Assembly (NCBI GenBank): GCA_964423405.1
Contig: CAYREY010000006.1
Span: 39,981-103,980, forward strand
Source: Bog-950 sp964423405
Lineage (GTDB): Bacteria > Bacteroidota > Bacteroidia > Chitinophagales > LD1
Length of the DNA stretch: 64,000 nucleotides
Direction of reading: 5' to 3'
The notes beneath the pieces are model-generated. The model worked only from the letters and a program-made list of their open reading frames with translations. It was not told the origin of the DNA and did not search any database. Position numbers and translations under genes: made by a program. Below are positions 1 through 7,946 of this stretch, one piece after another (positions within the stretch are counted from its first letter, which is position 1; every line of letters begins with the position of its first letter).

Positions 1-638
1 AACAAACCGATACGCCTACACAGGCTGTGCCCAAAGAAAAACTGGAGAGCGTAGCCCAAAAATACAGTAAGCACCGCGAACCCAACATACAGGGCGTTAT
101 CGGCTTTCTTTCAATTATAGATTACTATACTATAGATGACGTACTGCACAACGTTTATGCCAATGGCGAAACACCGCTGCTGGTGGTGTTGGATGGTATA
201 ACCGATGTAGGCAACTTTGGAGCTATAGCCCGCTCGGCAGAGTGTTTGGGTGCACACGCCATAATTGTACCAGCACAGGGTTCGGCGCAGATAAATGCCG
301 AAGCCATGAAATCGAGTGCCGGCGCATTGAATAACATAATGGTGATACGTGAGAAGAGCCTTACTTCGGCTGTAGCGTTTTTAAAAACCAACGGTATACG
401 TATTTACGGTACCGAAATGAACCAATCTACCGAGATAGCTAAAGCAGACTTTACGGTACCCTGTGCCATTGTAATGGGTTCAGAGGGTAGTGGGGTATCT
501 AAAGAAATACTGCGCGCCTGCGATGAGCGGCTGCGTATACCCATGGCAGGAAAAACTGAATCGTTGAATGTATCGGTTAGCGCGGGTATTGTACTGTATG
601 AAGCCAGTATGCAACGCGCTAAGGTCAGTAAAAAATGA
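1..638 (+). CDS. rlmB: 23S rRNA/tRNA 2'-O-methyltransferase, SpoU/TrmH family (RlmB-like), 5' end outside the window
   Basis: The reading frame is open from the window edge (codons start at position 3) and runs to a TAA at 636-638. A GTG at 27 could be read as a start, but the Val-Pro-Lys-Glu-Lys-Leu stretch there is internal in RlmB-type enzymes, which have an N-terminal substrate-binding domain before it, so the gene begins outside the window. The SPOUT motifs are visible: LDGITDVGNFGAIARSAE (motif 1), the IVMGSEGSG loop (motif 2) and the C-terminal LNVSVSAGIVLYEA knot that binds S-adenosylmethionine. The family methylates the ribose of a guanosine in 23S rRNA (G2251 in E. coli). RlmB against another TrmH paralogue is inferred from the motif spacing. 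Confidence 0.85.
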   Translation, partial: QTDTPTQAVPKEKLESVAQKYSKHREPNIQGVIGFLSIIDYYTIDDVLHNVYANGETPLLVVLDGITDVGNFGAIARSAECLGAHAIIVPAQGSAQINAEAMKSSAGALNNIMVIREKSLTSAVAFLKTNGIRIYGTEMNQSTEIAKADFTVPCAIVMGSEGSGVSKEILRACDERLRIPMAGKTESLNVSVSAGIVLYEASMQRAKVSKK

Positions 639-651
639 TGATTAGCTGTTC

Positions 652-670
652 AAGTCCCCTTTAGGGGCTT
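652..670. repeat. Short AGTCCCCTTTAGGGG-type hairpin
   Basis: AAGTCCCC-TTTA-GGGGCTT forms a small hairpin with one bulged T in the spacer after the methyltransferase gene, and a further TTTAGGGGTTAAA follows. From memory, words of this kind (AGTCCCCTTTAGGGG, then TTTAGGGG) recur between genes of many Bacteroidota. It overlaps the stop codon of the next, convergent gene. It may act as a weak terminator or as a dispersed palindrome. Confidence 0.5.
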
Positions 671-987
671 TAGGGGTTAAATTCATAATCCCTCTCTACC
701 AAACATATCCGTGTTTTGTATTGCGTGTACCATTTTTCACGCCCGTTTTTCTGTGCAATTATATGCTCAGCGTTGGCTTTCCATTGGCGGATGCTATCCA
801 GGTCTTTCCAGTACGATACCGTAATACCTAAGCCATCGCGTGCCGACTCATAGCCCAGGCAACCGGGCTGCTGCAGGGCCAGCTGTTCCATATGGCCAGC
901 AGTTTCGTGGTAGCCATCAGTAACATCGGTGCGTAGCGATGTAAATATTACAGCATAATAGGGTGGGGCAGGGGTTTGTGCTATCAT
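670..987 (-). CDS. Antibiotic biosynthesis monooxygenase (ABM) domain protein
   Basis: This 105-residue protein is a single ferredoxin-like ABM domain. It has the opening strand YYAVIFTSLRTD, the helix ETAGHMEQLALQQPGCLGYESARD, the strand GITVSYWKDLDSIRQWKAN and the end HIIAQKNGREKWYTQYKTRICLVERDY, which is the order seen in YczJ/HmoA-like proteins. Such proteins act as small cofactor-free monooxygenases or haem-degrading enzymes, usually as dimers; the substrate cannot be told here. It is convergent with the upstream rRNA methyltransferase gene and divergent from the M1 peptidase gene that begins at 1036. Confidence 0.8.
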   Translation of the reverse strand: MIAQTPAPPYYAVIFTSLRTDVTDGYHETAGHMEQLALQQPGCLGYESARDGLGITVSYWKDLDSIRQWKANAEHIIAQKNGREKWYTQYKTRICLVERDYEFNP

Positions 988-1023
988 AAAAGCTAAGGAG
1001 GTTATTGAACAGCCAAGTTATGG

Positions 1024-1031
1024 TATATTAG
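1024..1031 (+). promoter_or_regulatory. Bacteroidota -7 box (TATATTAG), 4 nt from the start codon
   Basis: TATATTAG matches the Bacteroidota -7 consensus TAnnTTTG at all but one fixed position. It ends four bases before the ATG at 1036. The same box-to-ATG distance recurs in front of several other genes in the window, which predicts an mRNA with almost no leader. Confidence 0.5.
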
Positions 1032-1035
1032 CTAC

Positions 1036-3450
1036 ATGAAAAATATTGTTATTCTACTGTTGCTTTTTATGTGTGGCTCCGGTATTGTCCGCGCTCAGGA
1101 TAAGCGCGGCGATACTATAGACATACGCAGCTTTTTGCTAAACCTGGATATGAGCGATTTTACCACTAAAACACTACGTGGTAAGGCTACCATAGGTATA
1201 AAGGCAAAAATGAACGGTGTAGAAGGTATGCGGCTGGACCTGCTTAAACTAACAGTAGATTCGGTAAAGGTGAACACTTTCAGCAGTTTGTTTGATTACA
1301 ATGACTCGGTAATTAATGTAAACCTGCTTACCACACTTAACATTGGCGACTCAGCTACGGTAGAAGTGTTTTATCGTGGCAACCCCTATCGCGCCAATGG
1401 CGATTTCGGCGGCTTTTACTGGACAGCACAGTATGCGTTTAATATTGGTGTAAGCTTTCTGGCCGACCCACATAATTATGGCCGGGTGTGGTTCCCTTGT
1501 TTCGATAATTTTGAAGAGCGTAGCTATTACGAGTTTTATGTAACAACCCGCAATAACCACAAAGCATTTTGTAATGGATTGTTACAAGGCGTAACTACCG
1601 CCAACAATAAAAAAACATGGCATTGGAAACTGGGGCAGGAGATACCTTCTTATCTGGCTTCGGTCGCCGTATCAGATTATGCTACTGTAAGCGATACGTT
1701 GATGGGCTTAACCGGTGTAGTGCCGGTTGATTTGGCTGCCAATGCAAGCGATACTACAACCCTTAAAAATTTGTTTGTACACCTGCCCGATGCCTTTCAT
1801 ATACAGGAAGACCTGTGGGGGCCATACCTGTGGGACCGGGTTGGCTATTGTATAGTGCCTTTTAATGCCGGAGCTATGGAGCACGCCACCAACATAGGTT
1901 TTATGAATTACTACCTGAGCGTGCTGGCCGGCGATGCCGAACATACAATGGCACACGAGTTGAGCCATCATTGGTTTGGTAACCTGGTTACCTGTGCTAC
2001 CGCCGGCGATATGTGGCTAAACGAAGGTTGGGCAAGGTATAATGAGCACCTTTTTTCTGAGCGACTGTATGGCGATTCGGTATATAATAGAAACGTGTTG
2101 GATAACCATGAGAATGTATTGCACAACGCCCATGTGCGCGATAATGCCTACCTGCCGGTAAGCGGTGTACCTACCGAACAGACCTATGGCACTACGGTGT
2201 ACGATAAAGGGGCCGATGTAATACACACCTTGCGCCACTACATGGGCGATGCTGCTTTTTTTAGTTGTGTGAAGAATTTTATAGCAGAATATAAGTGGAA
2301 TACCATTACCACAGAGCAACTGCGCGATTACCTGTCGCAGTGTTCGGGCGCTAATCTGGATAATTATTTTGCCGACTGGGTTAAAGCCCCGGGCTTTCCT
2401 CATTTTTCAATAGAGAATCAGGTAGTAGAACTGGTTACTATCAATAATCAGGATTATATGCGGATGCTGTTTACTATTCGCCAGCGACTGCACCAGGCTA
2501 CCCATTATTACAACAACGTACCTGTAGTAGTAACTTACTTTTACCACAGCAGCGGACAGTATATAAAAGATACCGTTTGGGTAAGCGGCCCCTGCACCGA
2601 TCACGTATCGGCCTATATTCCATTAGCTGCTTCAGATATAGCTATTGCAGAAATTGATTTTGAAGGCAGCCTGCAGGATGCTATTACCGATGAGTGGCAT
2701 CAGCTTGCCACTACAGGGCTTTACGATTTTGGTACTGCCAAAGCAAAGTTAAATGTACTGGCTGTAACACAGCCATCGTACATGCGGGTGCAACATAACT
2801 GGATTAGGCCCGAACCTATGCGCACTAAAGTGCCGGGGCTGCACCTGCATGATAAACGCTACTGGACTATAAGCGGTACCAGCGTAGCTAATGCAAATTC
2901 CACTTTTGTAAATGCTACTATAGAATTTGATTATGATGCTACTGATAAATCGCTGGATAGCACCTTTATGATAAACCGTGAGGATAGCATAGTGGTAATG
3001 TACCGTGCCCGCTCAGATCAGGAGTGGGTAATGGTAGATACGTTTACTGTAAATACAATTGGTAACGTGAATGATGGCGTAGGGGCTGTAACCGTAGGTC
3101 GGGTAAAACAGGGCCAGTATTGCCTGGCTATATGGAATAGTACTGTGCCCGATACTACTACTGCCGATGCCGATTGTGTATTTGCATCGGTTGATGAAAA
3201 GGCAGGTACCCATAATTTTATAGTGTACCCTAACCCTACAGGCAGTAATGTAACCGTTGCTATAGAAAACAGCGTATTCGATTCGGTATGCTTGCTAGAT
3301 GTGGCAGGCCGCAGGCTATTTACACAGCGCATACCAGTAGGAGAGAATACCCTGCAACTTGATTTGCGCCGTTATGCACCCGGCACTTATCTGGTAGAAC
3401 TTACCGGCCCGCAATCGGTTAAGGTTACCCGCAAAGTGGTTAAACAATAA
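1036..3450 (+). CDS. M1 family zinc aminopeptidase with C-terminal T9SS sorting domain
   Basis: This 804-residue exported peptidase begins with a signal peptide (MKNIVILLLLFMCGSGIVRA, cleavage near residue 20). The M1 zinc site is complete: H307-E-L-S-H311 and E330 in WLNEGWARYNE. The substrate-binding motif before it reads GAMEH at 279-283 where classical M1 enzymes have GAMEN. The last ~80 residues (VYPNPTGSN onward) are a type A sorting domain of the type IX secretion system, so the mature enzyme should cross the outer membrane and be surface-attached or released. It stands alone with its own promoter. Peptidase class and export route are well supported; peptide specificity is unknown, and the Asn-to-His change may alter exopeptidase behaviour. 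Confidence 0.93.
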   Translation: MKNIVILLLLFMCGSGIVRAQDKRGDTIDIRSFLLNLDMSDFTTKTLRGKATIGIKAKMNGVEGMRLDLLKLTVDSVKVNTFSSLFDYNDSVINVNLLTTLNIGDSATVEVFYRGNPYRANGDFGGFYWTAQYAFNIGVSFLADPHNYGRVWFPCFDNFEERSYYEFYVTTRNNHKAFCNGLLQGVTTANNKKTWHWKLGQEIPSYLASVAVSDYATVSDTLMGLTGVVPVDLAANASDTTTLKNLFVHLPDAFHIQEDLWGPYLWDRVGYCIVPFNAGAMEHATNIGFMNYYLSVLAGDAEHTMAHELSHHWFGNLVTCATAGDMWLNEGWARYNEHLFSERLYGDSVYNRNVLDNHENVLHNAHVRDNAYLPVSGVPTEQTYGTTVYDKGADVIHTLRHYMGDAAFFSCVKNFIAEYKWNTITTEQLRDYLSQCSGANLDNYFADWVKAPGFPHFSIENQVVELVTINNQDYMRMLFTIRQRLHQATHYYNNVPVVVTYFYHSSGQYIKDTVWVSGPCTDHVSAYIPLAASDIAIAEIDFEGSLQDAITDEWHQLATTGLYDFGTAKAKLNVLAVTQPSYMRVQHNWIRPEPMRTKVPGLHLHDKRYWTISGTSVANANSTFVNATIEFDYDATDKSLDSTFMINREDSIVVMYRARSDQEWVMVDTFTVNTIGNVNDGVGAVTVGRVKQGQYCLAIWNSTVPDTTTADADCVFASVDEKAGTHNFIVYPNPTGSNVTVAIENSVFDSVCLLDVAGRRLFTQRIPVGENTLQLDLRRYAPGTYLVELTGPQSVKVTRKVVKQ

Positions 3451-3502
3451 GTGTGGTGTTGTTAACCTGTTTTATATTTTCACATCCGCAAAATCAATAG
3501 TA

Positions 3503-4551
3503 ATGGCAATAAAGAAAGTTTCGGTAATAGGCGCAGGCACTATGGGTAATGGTATAGCCCACGTGTTTGCTATGAAAGGATTTACAGTTAACCTGGTAGA
3601 TGTAGCACAACCCGCGCTGGATAAAGCACTGGCTACCATCACTAAAAACCTGGATCGTATGGTGGCTAAAGGCAGCCTTACAGAAGAGGCTAAAGCTGCT
3701 ACCCTTGCCAACCTGAGTACCAATACAGCGCTGGAGATATGTAAAGATTCGGATTTGGTAGTAGAGGCGGCCACCGAAAACATGGATATTAAGCTGAAGA
3801 TATTTAAACAACTTGACGCGATATGCCAGCCGGCAACCATACTGGCTTCTAACACTTCGTCTATCTCTATCACCAAAATTGCGGCTGCTACCAAACGCCC
3901 GGAGCAGGTAATAGGCATGCACTTTATGAACCCCGTACCGGTAATGAAACTGGTAGAAATAATACGCGGGTATAAAACCAGCGATGCGTGCATGAAAGTG
4001 ATAGTAGATGCAACATTGGCGTTAGATAAAGTACCGGTAGAGGTTAACGATTACCCCGGCTTTGTGGCCAACCGTATACTAATGCCTATGATTAACGAGG
4101 CTATTGAAACCCTGCGTGAAGGTGTAGCGGGCGTTAACGAAATAGATACGGTGATGAAACTGGGCATGGCGCACCCGATGGGGCCACTGCAACTGGCCGA
4201 CTTTATAGGGNNNNNNNNNNNNNNNNNNNNNNNNNNNNNNNNNNNNNNNNNNNNNNNNNNNNNNNNNNNNNNNNNNNNNNNNNNNNNNNNNNNNNNNNNN
4301 NNNNNNNNNNGAAACTGGGCATGGCGCACCCGATGGGGCCACTGCAACTGGCCGACTTTATAGGGCTGGATGTATGCCTTGCAATTTTGCGTGTACTACA
4401 CGATGGCTTTGGTAATCCTAAATACGCACCAAGCCCACTACTGGTAAACATGGTAACGGCCGGTTGCCTGGGTATAAAATCGGGTGAAGGTTTTTACAAG
4501 CATACTGCCGGTTCTAAAGAGCTGGTAGTAGCCGATAGGTTTAGCAAGTAA
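3503..4551 (+). CDS. 3-hydroxybutyryl/3-hydroxyacyl-CoA dehydrogenase (spans a false gap)
   Basis: The N-terminal Rossmann fold starts with VSVIGAGTMGNGIAHVFAMKG (GxGxxG, NAD binding), followed by the family motif ASNTSSISITKIA and the catalytic region GMHFMNPVPVMKLVEII. The C-terminal helical domain has PGFVANRILMPMINEAI and ends LGIKSGEGFYKH. A 100-N gap at 4211-4310 interrupts the frame, but the 55 bp on its two sides are identical. If the copies are merged, residue 236 (Gly, ending 4210) is followed directly by Leu at 4366, giving an intact protein of 297 residues, which is usual for this family. The enzyme oxidises or reduces 3-hydroxyacyl-CoA in fatty-acid or butyrate-type metabolism. 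The gene is monocistronic, with a strong terminator after it. Confidence 0.92.
4211..4310. other. Assembly gap (100 N) with identical 55-bp flanks
   Basis: Bases 4156-4210 and 4311-4365 are identical. The gap joins two contigs that overlap by 55 bp, so no sequence is missing and one copy plus the Ns are artificial. Confidence 0.95.
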
Positions 4552-4571
4552 TTGTGTCTCGTATAAAAAAC

Positions 4572-4603
4572 AGCGGGCTGATTTCAATCGAAATCAGCCC
4601 GCT
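4572..4603. terminator. Bidirectional hairpin terminator between convergent genes
   Basis: AGCGGGCTGATTTC and its exact complement (14 bp, 4572-4585 with 4590-4603) enclose a 4-nt loop AATC. A-rich sequence precedes it and T-rich sequence follows. It lies between the dehydrogenase gene and the convergent argS. Confidence 0.9.
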
Positions 4604-4661
4604 TGTATTTTGTATTAATCCGTGTAATCAAAAGCCTTATCAGCGTAATCAAAAATAACGC

Positions 4662-6449
4662 TTACATCTTTTCAGGAACCTCTATACCTAACAGTTTCAT
4701 GGCTTTTTTAATAACCACACCGGTTTGTTGGGATAGTACTATACGGAATTTCTTTTCAGCTTCAGTAGTTGCATTTATAATTGGCTGCTCGTGGTAAAAC
4801 TTGTTATAAAGCTTGGCCAGTGTATATACGTAGTTAGCTACCTCGCTTGGGTCATATTTTTCAGCTGCTGCACGCACGGTATTTTCATATTCGCTTAAAT
4901 GAATAATCAATTCGCGTTCTACCAGTGCAATACTTGTCAGGTTTTGAAAACCTGACAAGTCTGCACCAGCACCTGCTTTGCGCATAATGGCGCTAACCCG
5001 TGCGTGGGTGTACTGTATAAATGGTCCGGTATGACCATGGAAATCGATACTCTCCTCGGGGTTGAAGATTATTTTTTTGTACGGGTTAACACGCAGTACA
5101 AAATACTTTAGCGCGCCCAGGCCAATGGTTTTATAAAGCTCCTTAGCCTGCTCTTCGGTAAAGCCATCTATTTTGCCCAGCTCTTTTGTTTTTTCTTCGG
5201 CAATGCGCAATACTTCGCCTGCCAGGTCGTCGGCATCGGCTGTTTTACCTTCGCGGCTTTTAAACCTGCCGGTAGGCGACTCTACCAATGCATAGCTAAG
5301 GTGGTAAATACCATCGGCCCATTGGTTGCCCAGTTTCTGCAAGGCCAGCTTAAGTACTTTAAAGTGATAGTCCTGCTCGTTAGCTACTACGTAAATCATC
5401 TTCTCCATACCAAATTCTTTATAACGTAGCTCGGCAGTAGCAAGGTCCTGCGTAATGTATATCGAGGTGCCATCAGGGCGTAGTAATACTTTTTCATCCA
5501 ACCCGTCGGGTGTAAGGTCAACTATTACCGCACCATCGGCGCGTTTTTTAAATACATTTTTTTTCAGTCCTTCCTCTACAATATCTTTACCCAGTTTATA
5601 GGTCTGGCTTTCGTAATAATCTTTCTGAAAATCTACACCCAGCAGATTGAACGTTTCTTTAAAGCCTTCGTACACCCAGCCATTCATTTTGTTCCATAGC
5701 GCCATTGTTTCAGCATCGCCTGCTTCCCATTTCAACAGCATTTCCTGTGTTTCTTTAAAAAGAGAGGTGCGTTTCTGGTCTTCATCAAATTCGCCGGTTA
5801 GGCCGGTAAGTGTTTGTAGCTCTTCTTTGGCTTTGGTGTTCCAGGTTACGTACCAGTCACCCACAAAGTGGTCACCTTTGATACCGGTAGATTGTGGGGT
5901 GGCTCCATTACCGAATTTGGTATAGGCTATCATGCTCTTGCATATAGCAATACCTCTGTCGTTATATATGTTAACCTTAGTTACATCGTAGCCATTGGCT
6001 GTAAGTATTTCGCTCATGCTAAAGCCCAGAAACATATTGCGCAGGTGGCCTATGTGCAAGGGTTTGTTGGTGTTGGGGCCGCAGTATTCTAACAGTACCT
6101 TTTTGTGGTTGGGCGCAAAGGTGCCATAGGCCGGGTTGCCGGTAATTTCTTTTAACCGGTTGGTCCAGTAAGCATCGGTAAGGCTAAGGTTCAAAAAGCC
6201 TTTTATTACGTTGTATTTGCCCACTATGCCCGATTGCTCCTGTAACTTGCTGCCAAGCACCTCGGCTGTTTGCTCCGGCGATTTTTTAGATACTTTGGTT
6301 AACGGAAACACCACAATGGTGTAGTCGCCCTCGTGCTCTTTTTTGGTAATGTTAATGGTAACGCTCTCCAAAGGCACATCGGCACCAAATTCGGCTTTAC
6401 AAATAGCTACAGTAAGTTGTTTTAAAGTTTGTTCTAAAGTCATTTTCAA
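4662..6449 (-). CDS. argS: Arginyl-tRNA synthetase
   Basis: This 595-residue class Ia synthetase charges tRNA-Arg with arginine. Visible features are the N-terminal additional domain (residues ~1-110), the HIGH signature in PNTNKPLHIGHLRN (HIGH at 132-135), the degenerate KMSKS-equivalent region FKSREGKT, and the C-terminal anticodon-binding helical domain with FIQYTHARVSAIMRKAG. Length fits the family. An ATG two codons downstream is an equally possible start. The gene is divergent from the arginine decarboxylase gene, and the 94-nt spacer has AT-rich promoter-like sequence on both strands (around 6510-6530). Confidence 0.96.
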   Translation of the reverse strand: MKMTLEQTLKQLTVAICKAEFGADVPLESVTINITKKEHEGDYTIVVFPLTKVSKKSPEQTAEVLGSKLQEQSGIVGKYNVIKGFLNLSLTDAYWTNRLKEITGNPAYGTFAPNHKKVLLEYCGPNTNKPLHIGHLRNMFLGFSMSEILTANGYDVTKVNIYNDRGIAICKSMIAYTKFGNGATPQSTGIKGDHFVGDWYVTWNTKAKEELQTLTGLTGEFDEDQKRTSLFKETQEMLLKWEAGDAETMALWNKMNGWVYEGFKETFNLLGVDFQKDYYESQTYKLGKDIVEEGLKKNVFKKRADGAVIVDLTPDGLDEKVLLRPDGTSIYITQDLATAELRYKEFGMEKMIYVVANEQDYHFKVLKLALQKLGNQWADGIYHLSYALVESPTGRFKSREGKTADADDLAGEVLRIAEEKTKELGKIDGFTEEQAKELYKTIGLGALKYFVLRVNPYKKIIFNPEESIDFHGHTGPFIQYTHARVSAIMRKAGAGADLSGFQNLTSIALVERELIIHLSEYENTVRAAAEKYDPSEVANYVYTLAKLYNKFYHEQPIINATTEAEKKFRIVLSQQTGVVIKKAMKLLGIEVPEKM

Positions 6450-6543
6450 GGCACTTTTTGTCAGATTCCCGTTATCAATCCGGCGAAAAAATATCGCCGT
6501 TTCTCGCGCCTAAAATATAACTTCGCGCACAATTTTTTCTGAA

Positions 6544-7935
6544 ATGAACAAACGCCAAAAATACCGCGACCTTATTTCGCAAACTTTCGACTTCCCTCAG
6601 CGCGATTTTAAAGAGGAGAAGGGGAATCTTTTTTGGAATGACCTGCCGCTGACCGATATTATTGCGCAGTATGGTACGCCGCTAAGGCTTACTTATTTGC
6701 CCAAAATTTCGCAGCAGATACAAAAAGCACGCAGGCTGTTTAATTCATCTATGGCTAACAACAATTATCGCGGCGATTACCACTATTGCTACTGCACCAA
6801 AAGCTCGCACTTTCAGTTTGTGGTAGAAGAGGCGCTTAAAAACAAAGTGCATATCGAAACTTCATCGGCCTTCGACTTTGAGATACTGAAGAAGATGGAA
6901 GAAAAGAAGAAGGTAAAAAAAGACGGCTACGTAATTTGTAACGGATTTAAACCACAGCGCTATATCGACCGTATACTGGATGCCTTTAACAGCGGCTACA
7001 ACATCATACCAGTGCTGGATAACCTGGATGAGTTGGAGAAATACGGCAATCCAACCTCGCCAATGAGCATTGGTATACGCATAGCAGCCGAGGAAGAGCC
7101 GAAGTACGAATTTTATACCTCGCGCCTGGGTGTTCGTTATAACGATATAGTGCCGTTTTACCAGCAACGCCTGCAAAACAACCCTTCGTTTAAACTGAAG
7201 ATGCTACACTTTTTTATCGATACCGGTATTAAGGATGTGAATTACTACTGGACGGAGTTTCACAAGGCACTGGACGTTTACTGCGACCTGAAAAAGATAT
7301 GCCCTGACCTTAGTGCTATTAACCTGGGTGGTGGTATGCCTATTAAACACTCGCTGGCGGCCGATTTTGATTATGAGTATATGATTAACGAAATAGTTAG
7401 TCAGATAAAAACCACCTGTAATAACGAGGGGGTAGATGAACCGGATATTTTTACCGAGTTCGGCACCTATACTGTGGGCGAGAGCGGCTGTGTGATATTT
7501 GGTGTATTGGGTGTAAAAAACCAGAACGACCGCGAAACATGGTACATGCTGGATGGCTCGCTGATGAATAACCTGCCAGATATATGGGGCCTGTCGCAAC
7601 GCTTTATAATGCTGCCTATTAATAAATGGGATCAGGAGTATAATCACGTAAACCTGGGTGGCATAACTTGCGATGTAGGCGACTACTACAACAGCGATGC
7701 ACACATTAACCAGGTATACCTGCCTAAAATTAAATCTACCGATAAGCTATATATCGGCTTCTTCAATACCGGTGCTTATCAGGATACGTTAAGTGGTTAC
7801 GGTGGTATTAAGCATTGCCTGCTACCATCGCCGCCGCATGTACTTATCGACGAGAAACGTAAAAACGAATTTACTTACAAGGTGTTTGCCGAAGAGCAAA
7901 CATCGGAAAGCATGATGAAAATACTGGGCTATTAA
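6544..7935 (+). CDS. speA: Arginine decarboxylase, PLP fold III (short Bacteroidota type)
   Basis: This 463-residue protein has the alanine-racemase-like barrel of fold III PLP decarboxylases. The segment YHYCYCTKSSHF carries the likely Schiff-base lysine (K86), followed by the glycine-rich phosphate-binding strand INLGGGMPI and the C-terminal beta domain with TVGESGCVIFGVLG. It lacks the large insertions of the ~660-residue E. coli SpeA, as is usual in Bacteroidota. The expected reaction is arginine to agmatine plus CO2, the start of polyamine synthesis. Arginine specificity over another diamino acid is inferred from resemblance to Bacteroidota SpeA. The divergent position opposite argS is suggestive but not proof of shared control. 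Confidence 0.85.
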   Translation: MNKRQKYRDLISQTFDFPQRDFKEEKGNLFWNDLPLTDIIAQYGTPLRLTYLPKISQQIQKARRLFNSSMANNNYRGDYHYCYCTKSSHFQFVVEEALKNKVHIETSSAFDFEILKKMEEKKKVKKDGYVICNGFKPQRYIDRILDAFNSGYNIIPVLDNLDELEKYGNPTSPMSIGIRIAAEEEPKYEFYTSRLGVRYNDIVPFYQQRLQNNPSFKLKMLHFFIDTGIKDVNYYWTEFHKALDVYCDLKKICPDLSAINLGGGMPIKHSLAADFDYEYMINEIVSQIKTTCNNEGVDEPDIFTEFGTYTVGESGCVIFGVLGVKNQNDRETWYMLDGSLMNNLPDIWGLSQRFIMLPINKWDQEYNHVNLGGITCDVGDYYNSDAHINQVYLPKIKSTDKLYIGFFNTGAYQDTLSGYGGIKHCLLPSPPHVLIDEKRKNEFTYKVFAEEQTSESMMKILGY

Positions 7936-7946
7936 GCCTGGTATTT

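Noticed and set aside
4311..4365. Apparent tandem duplication inside the 3-hydroxyacyl-CoA dehydrogenase
   Set aside because: It is the contig-overlap copy at the false gap, not a biological repeat.
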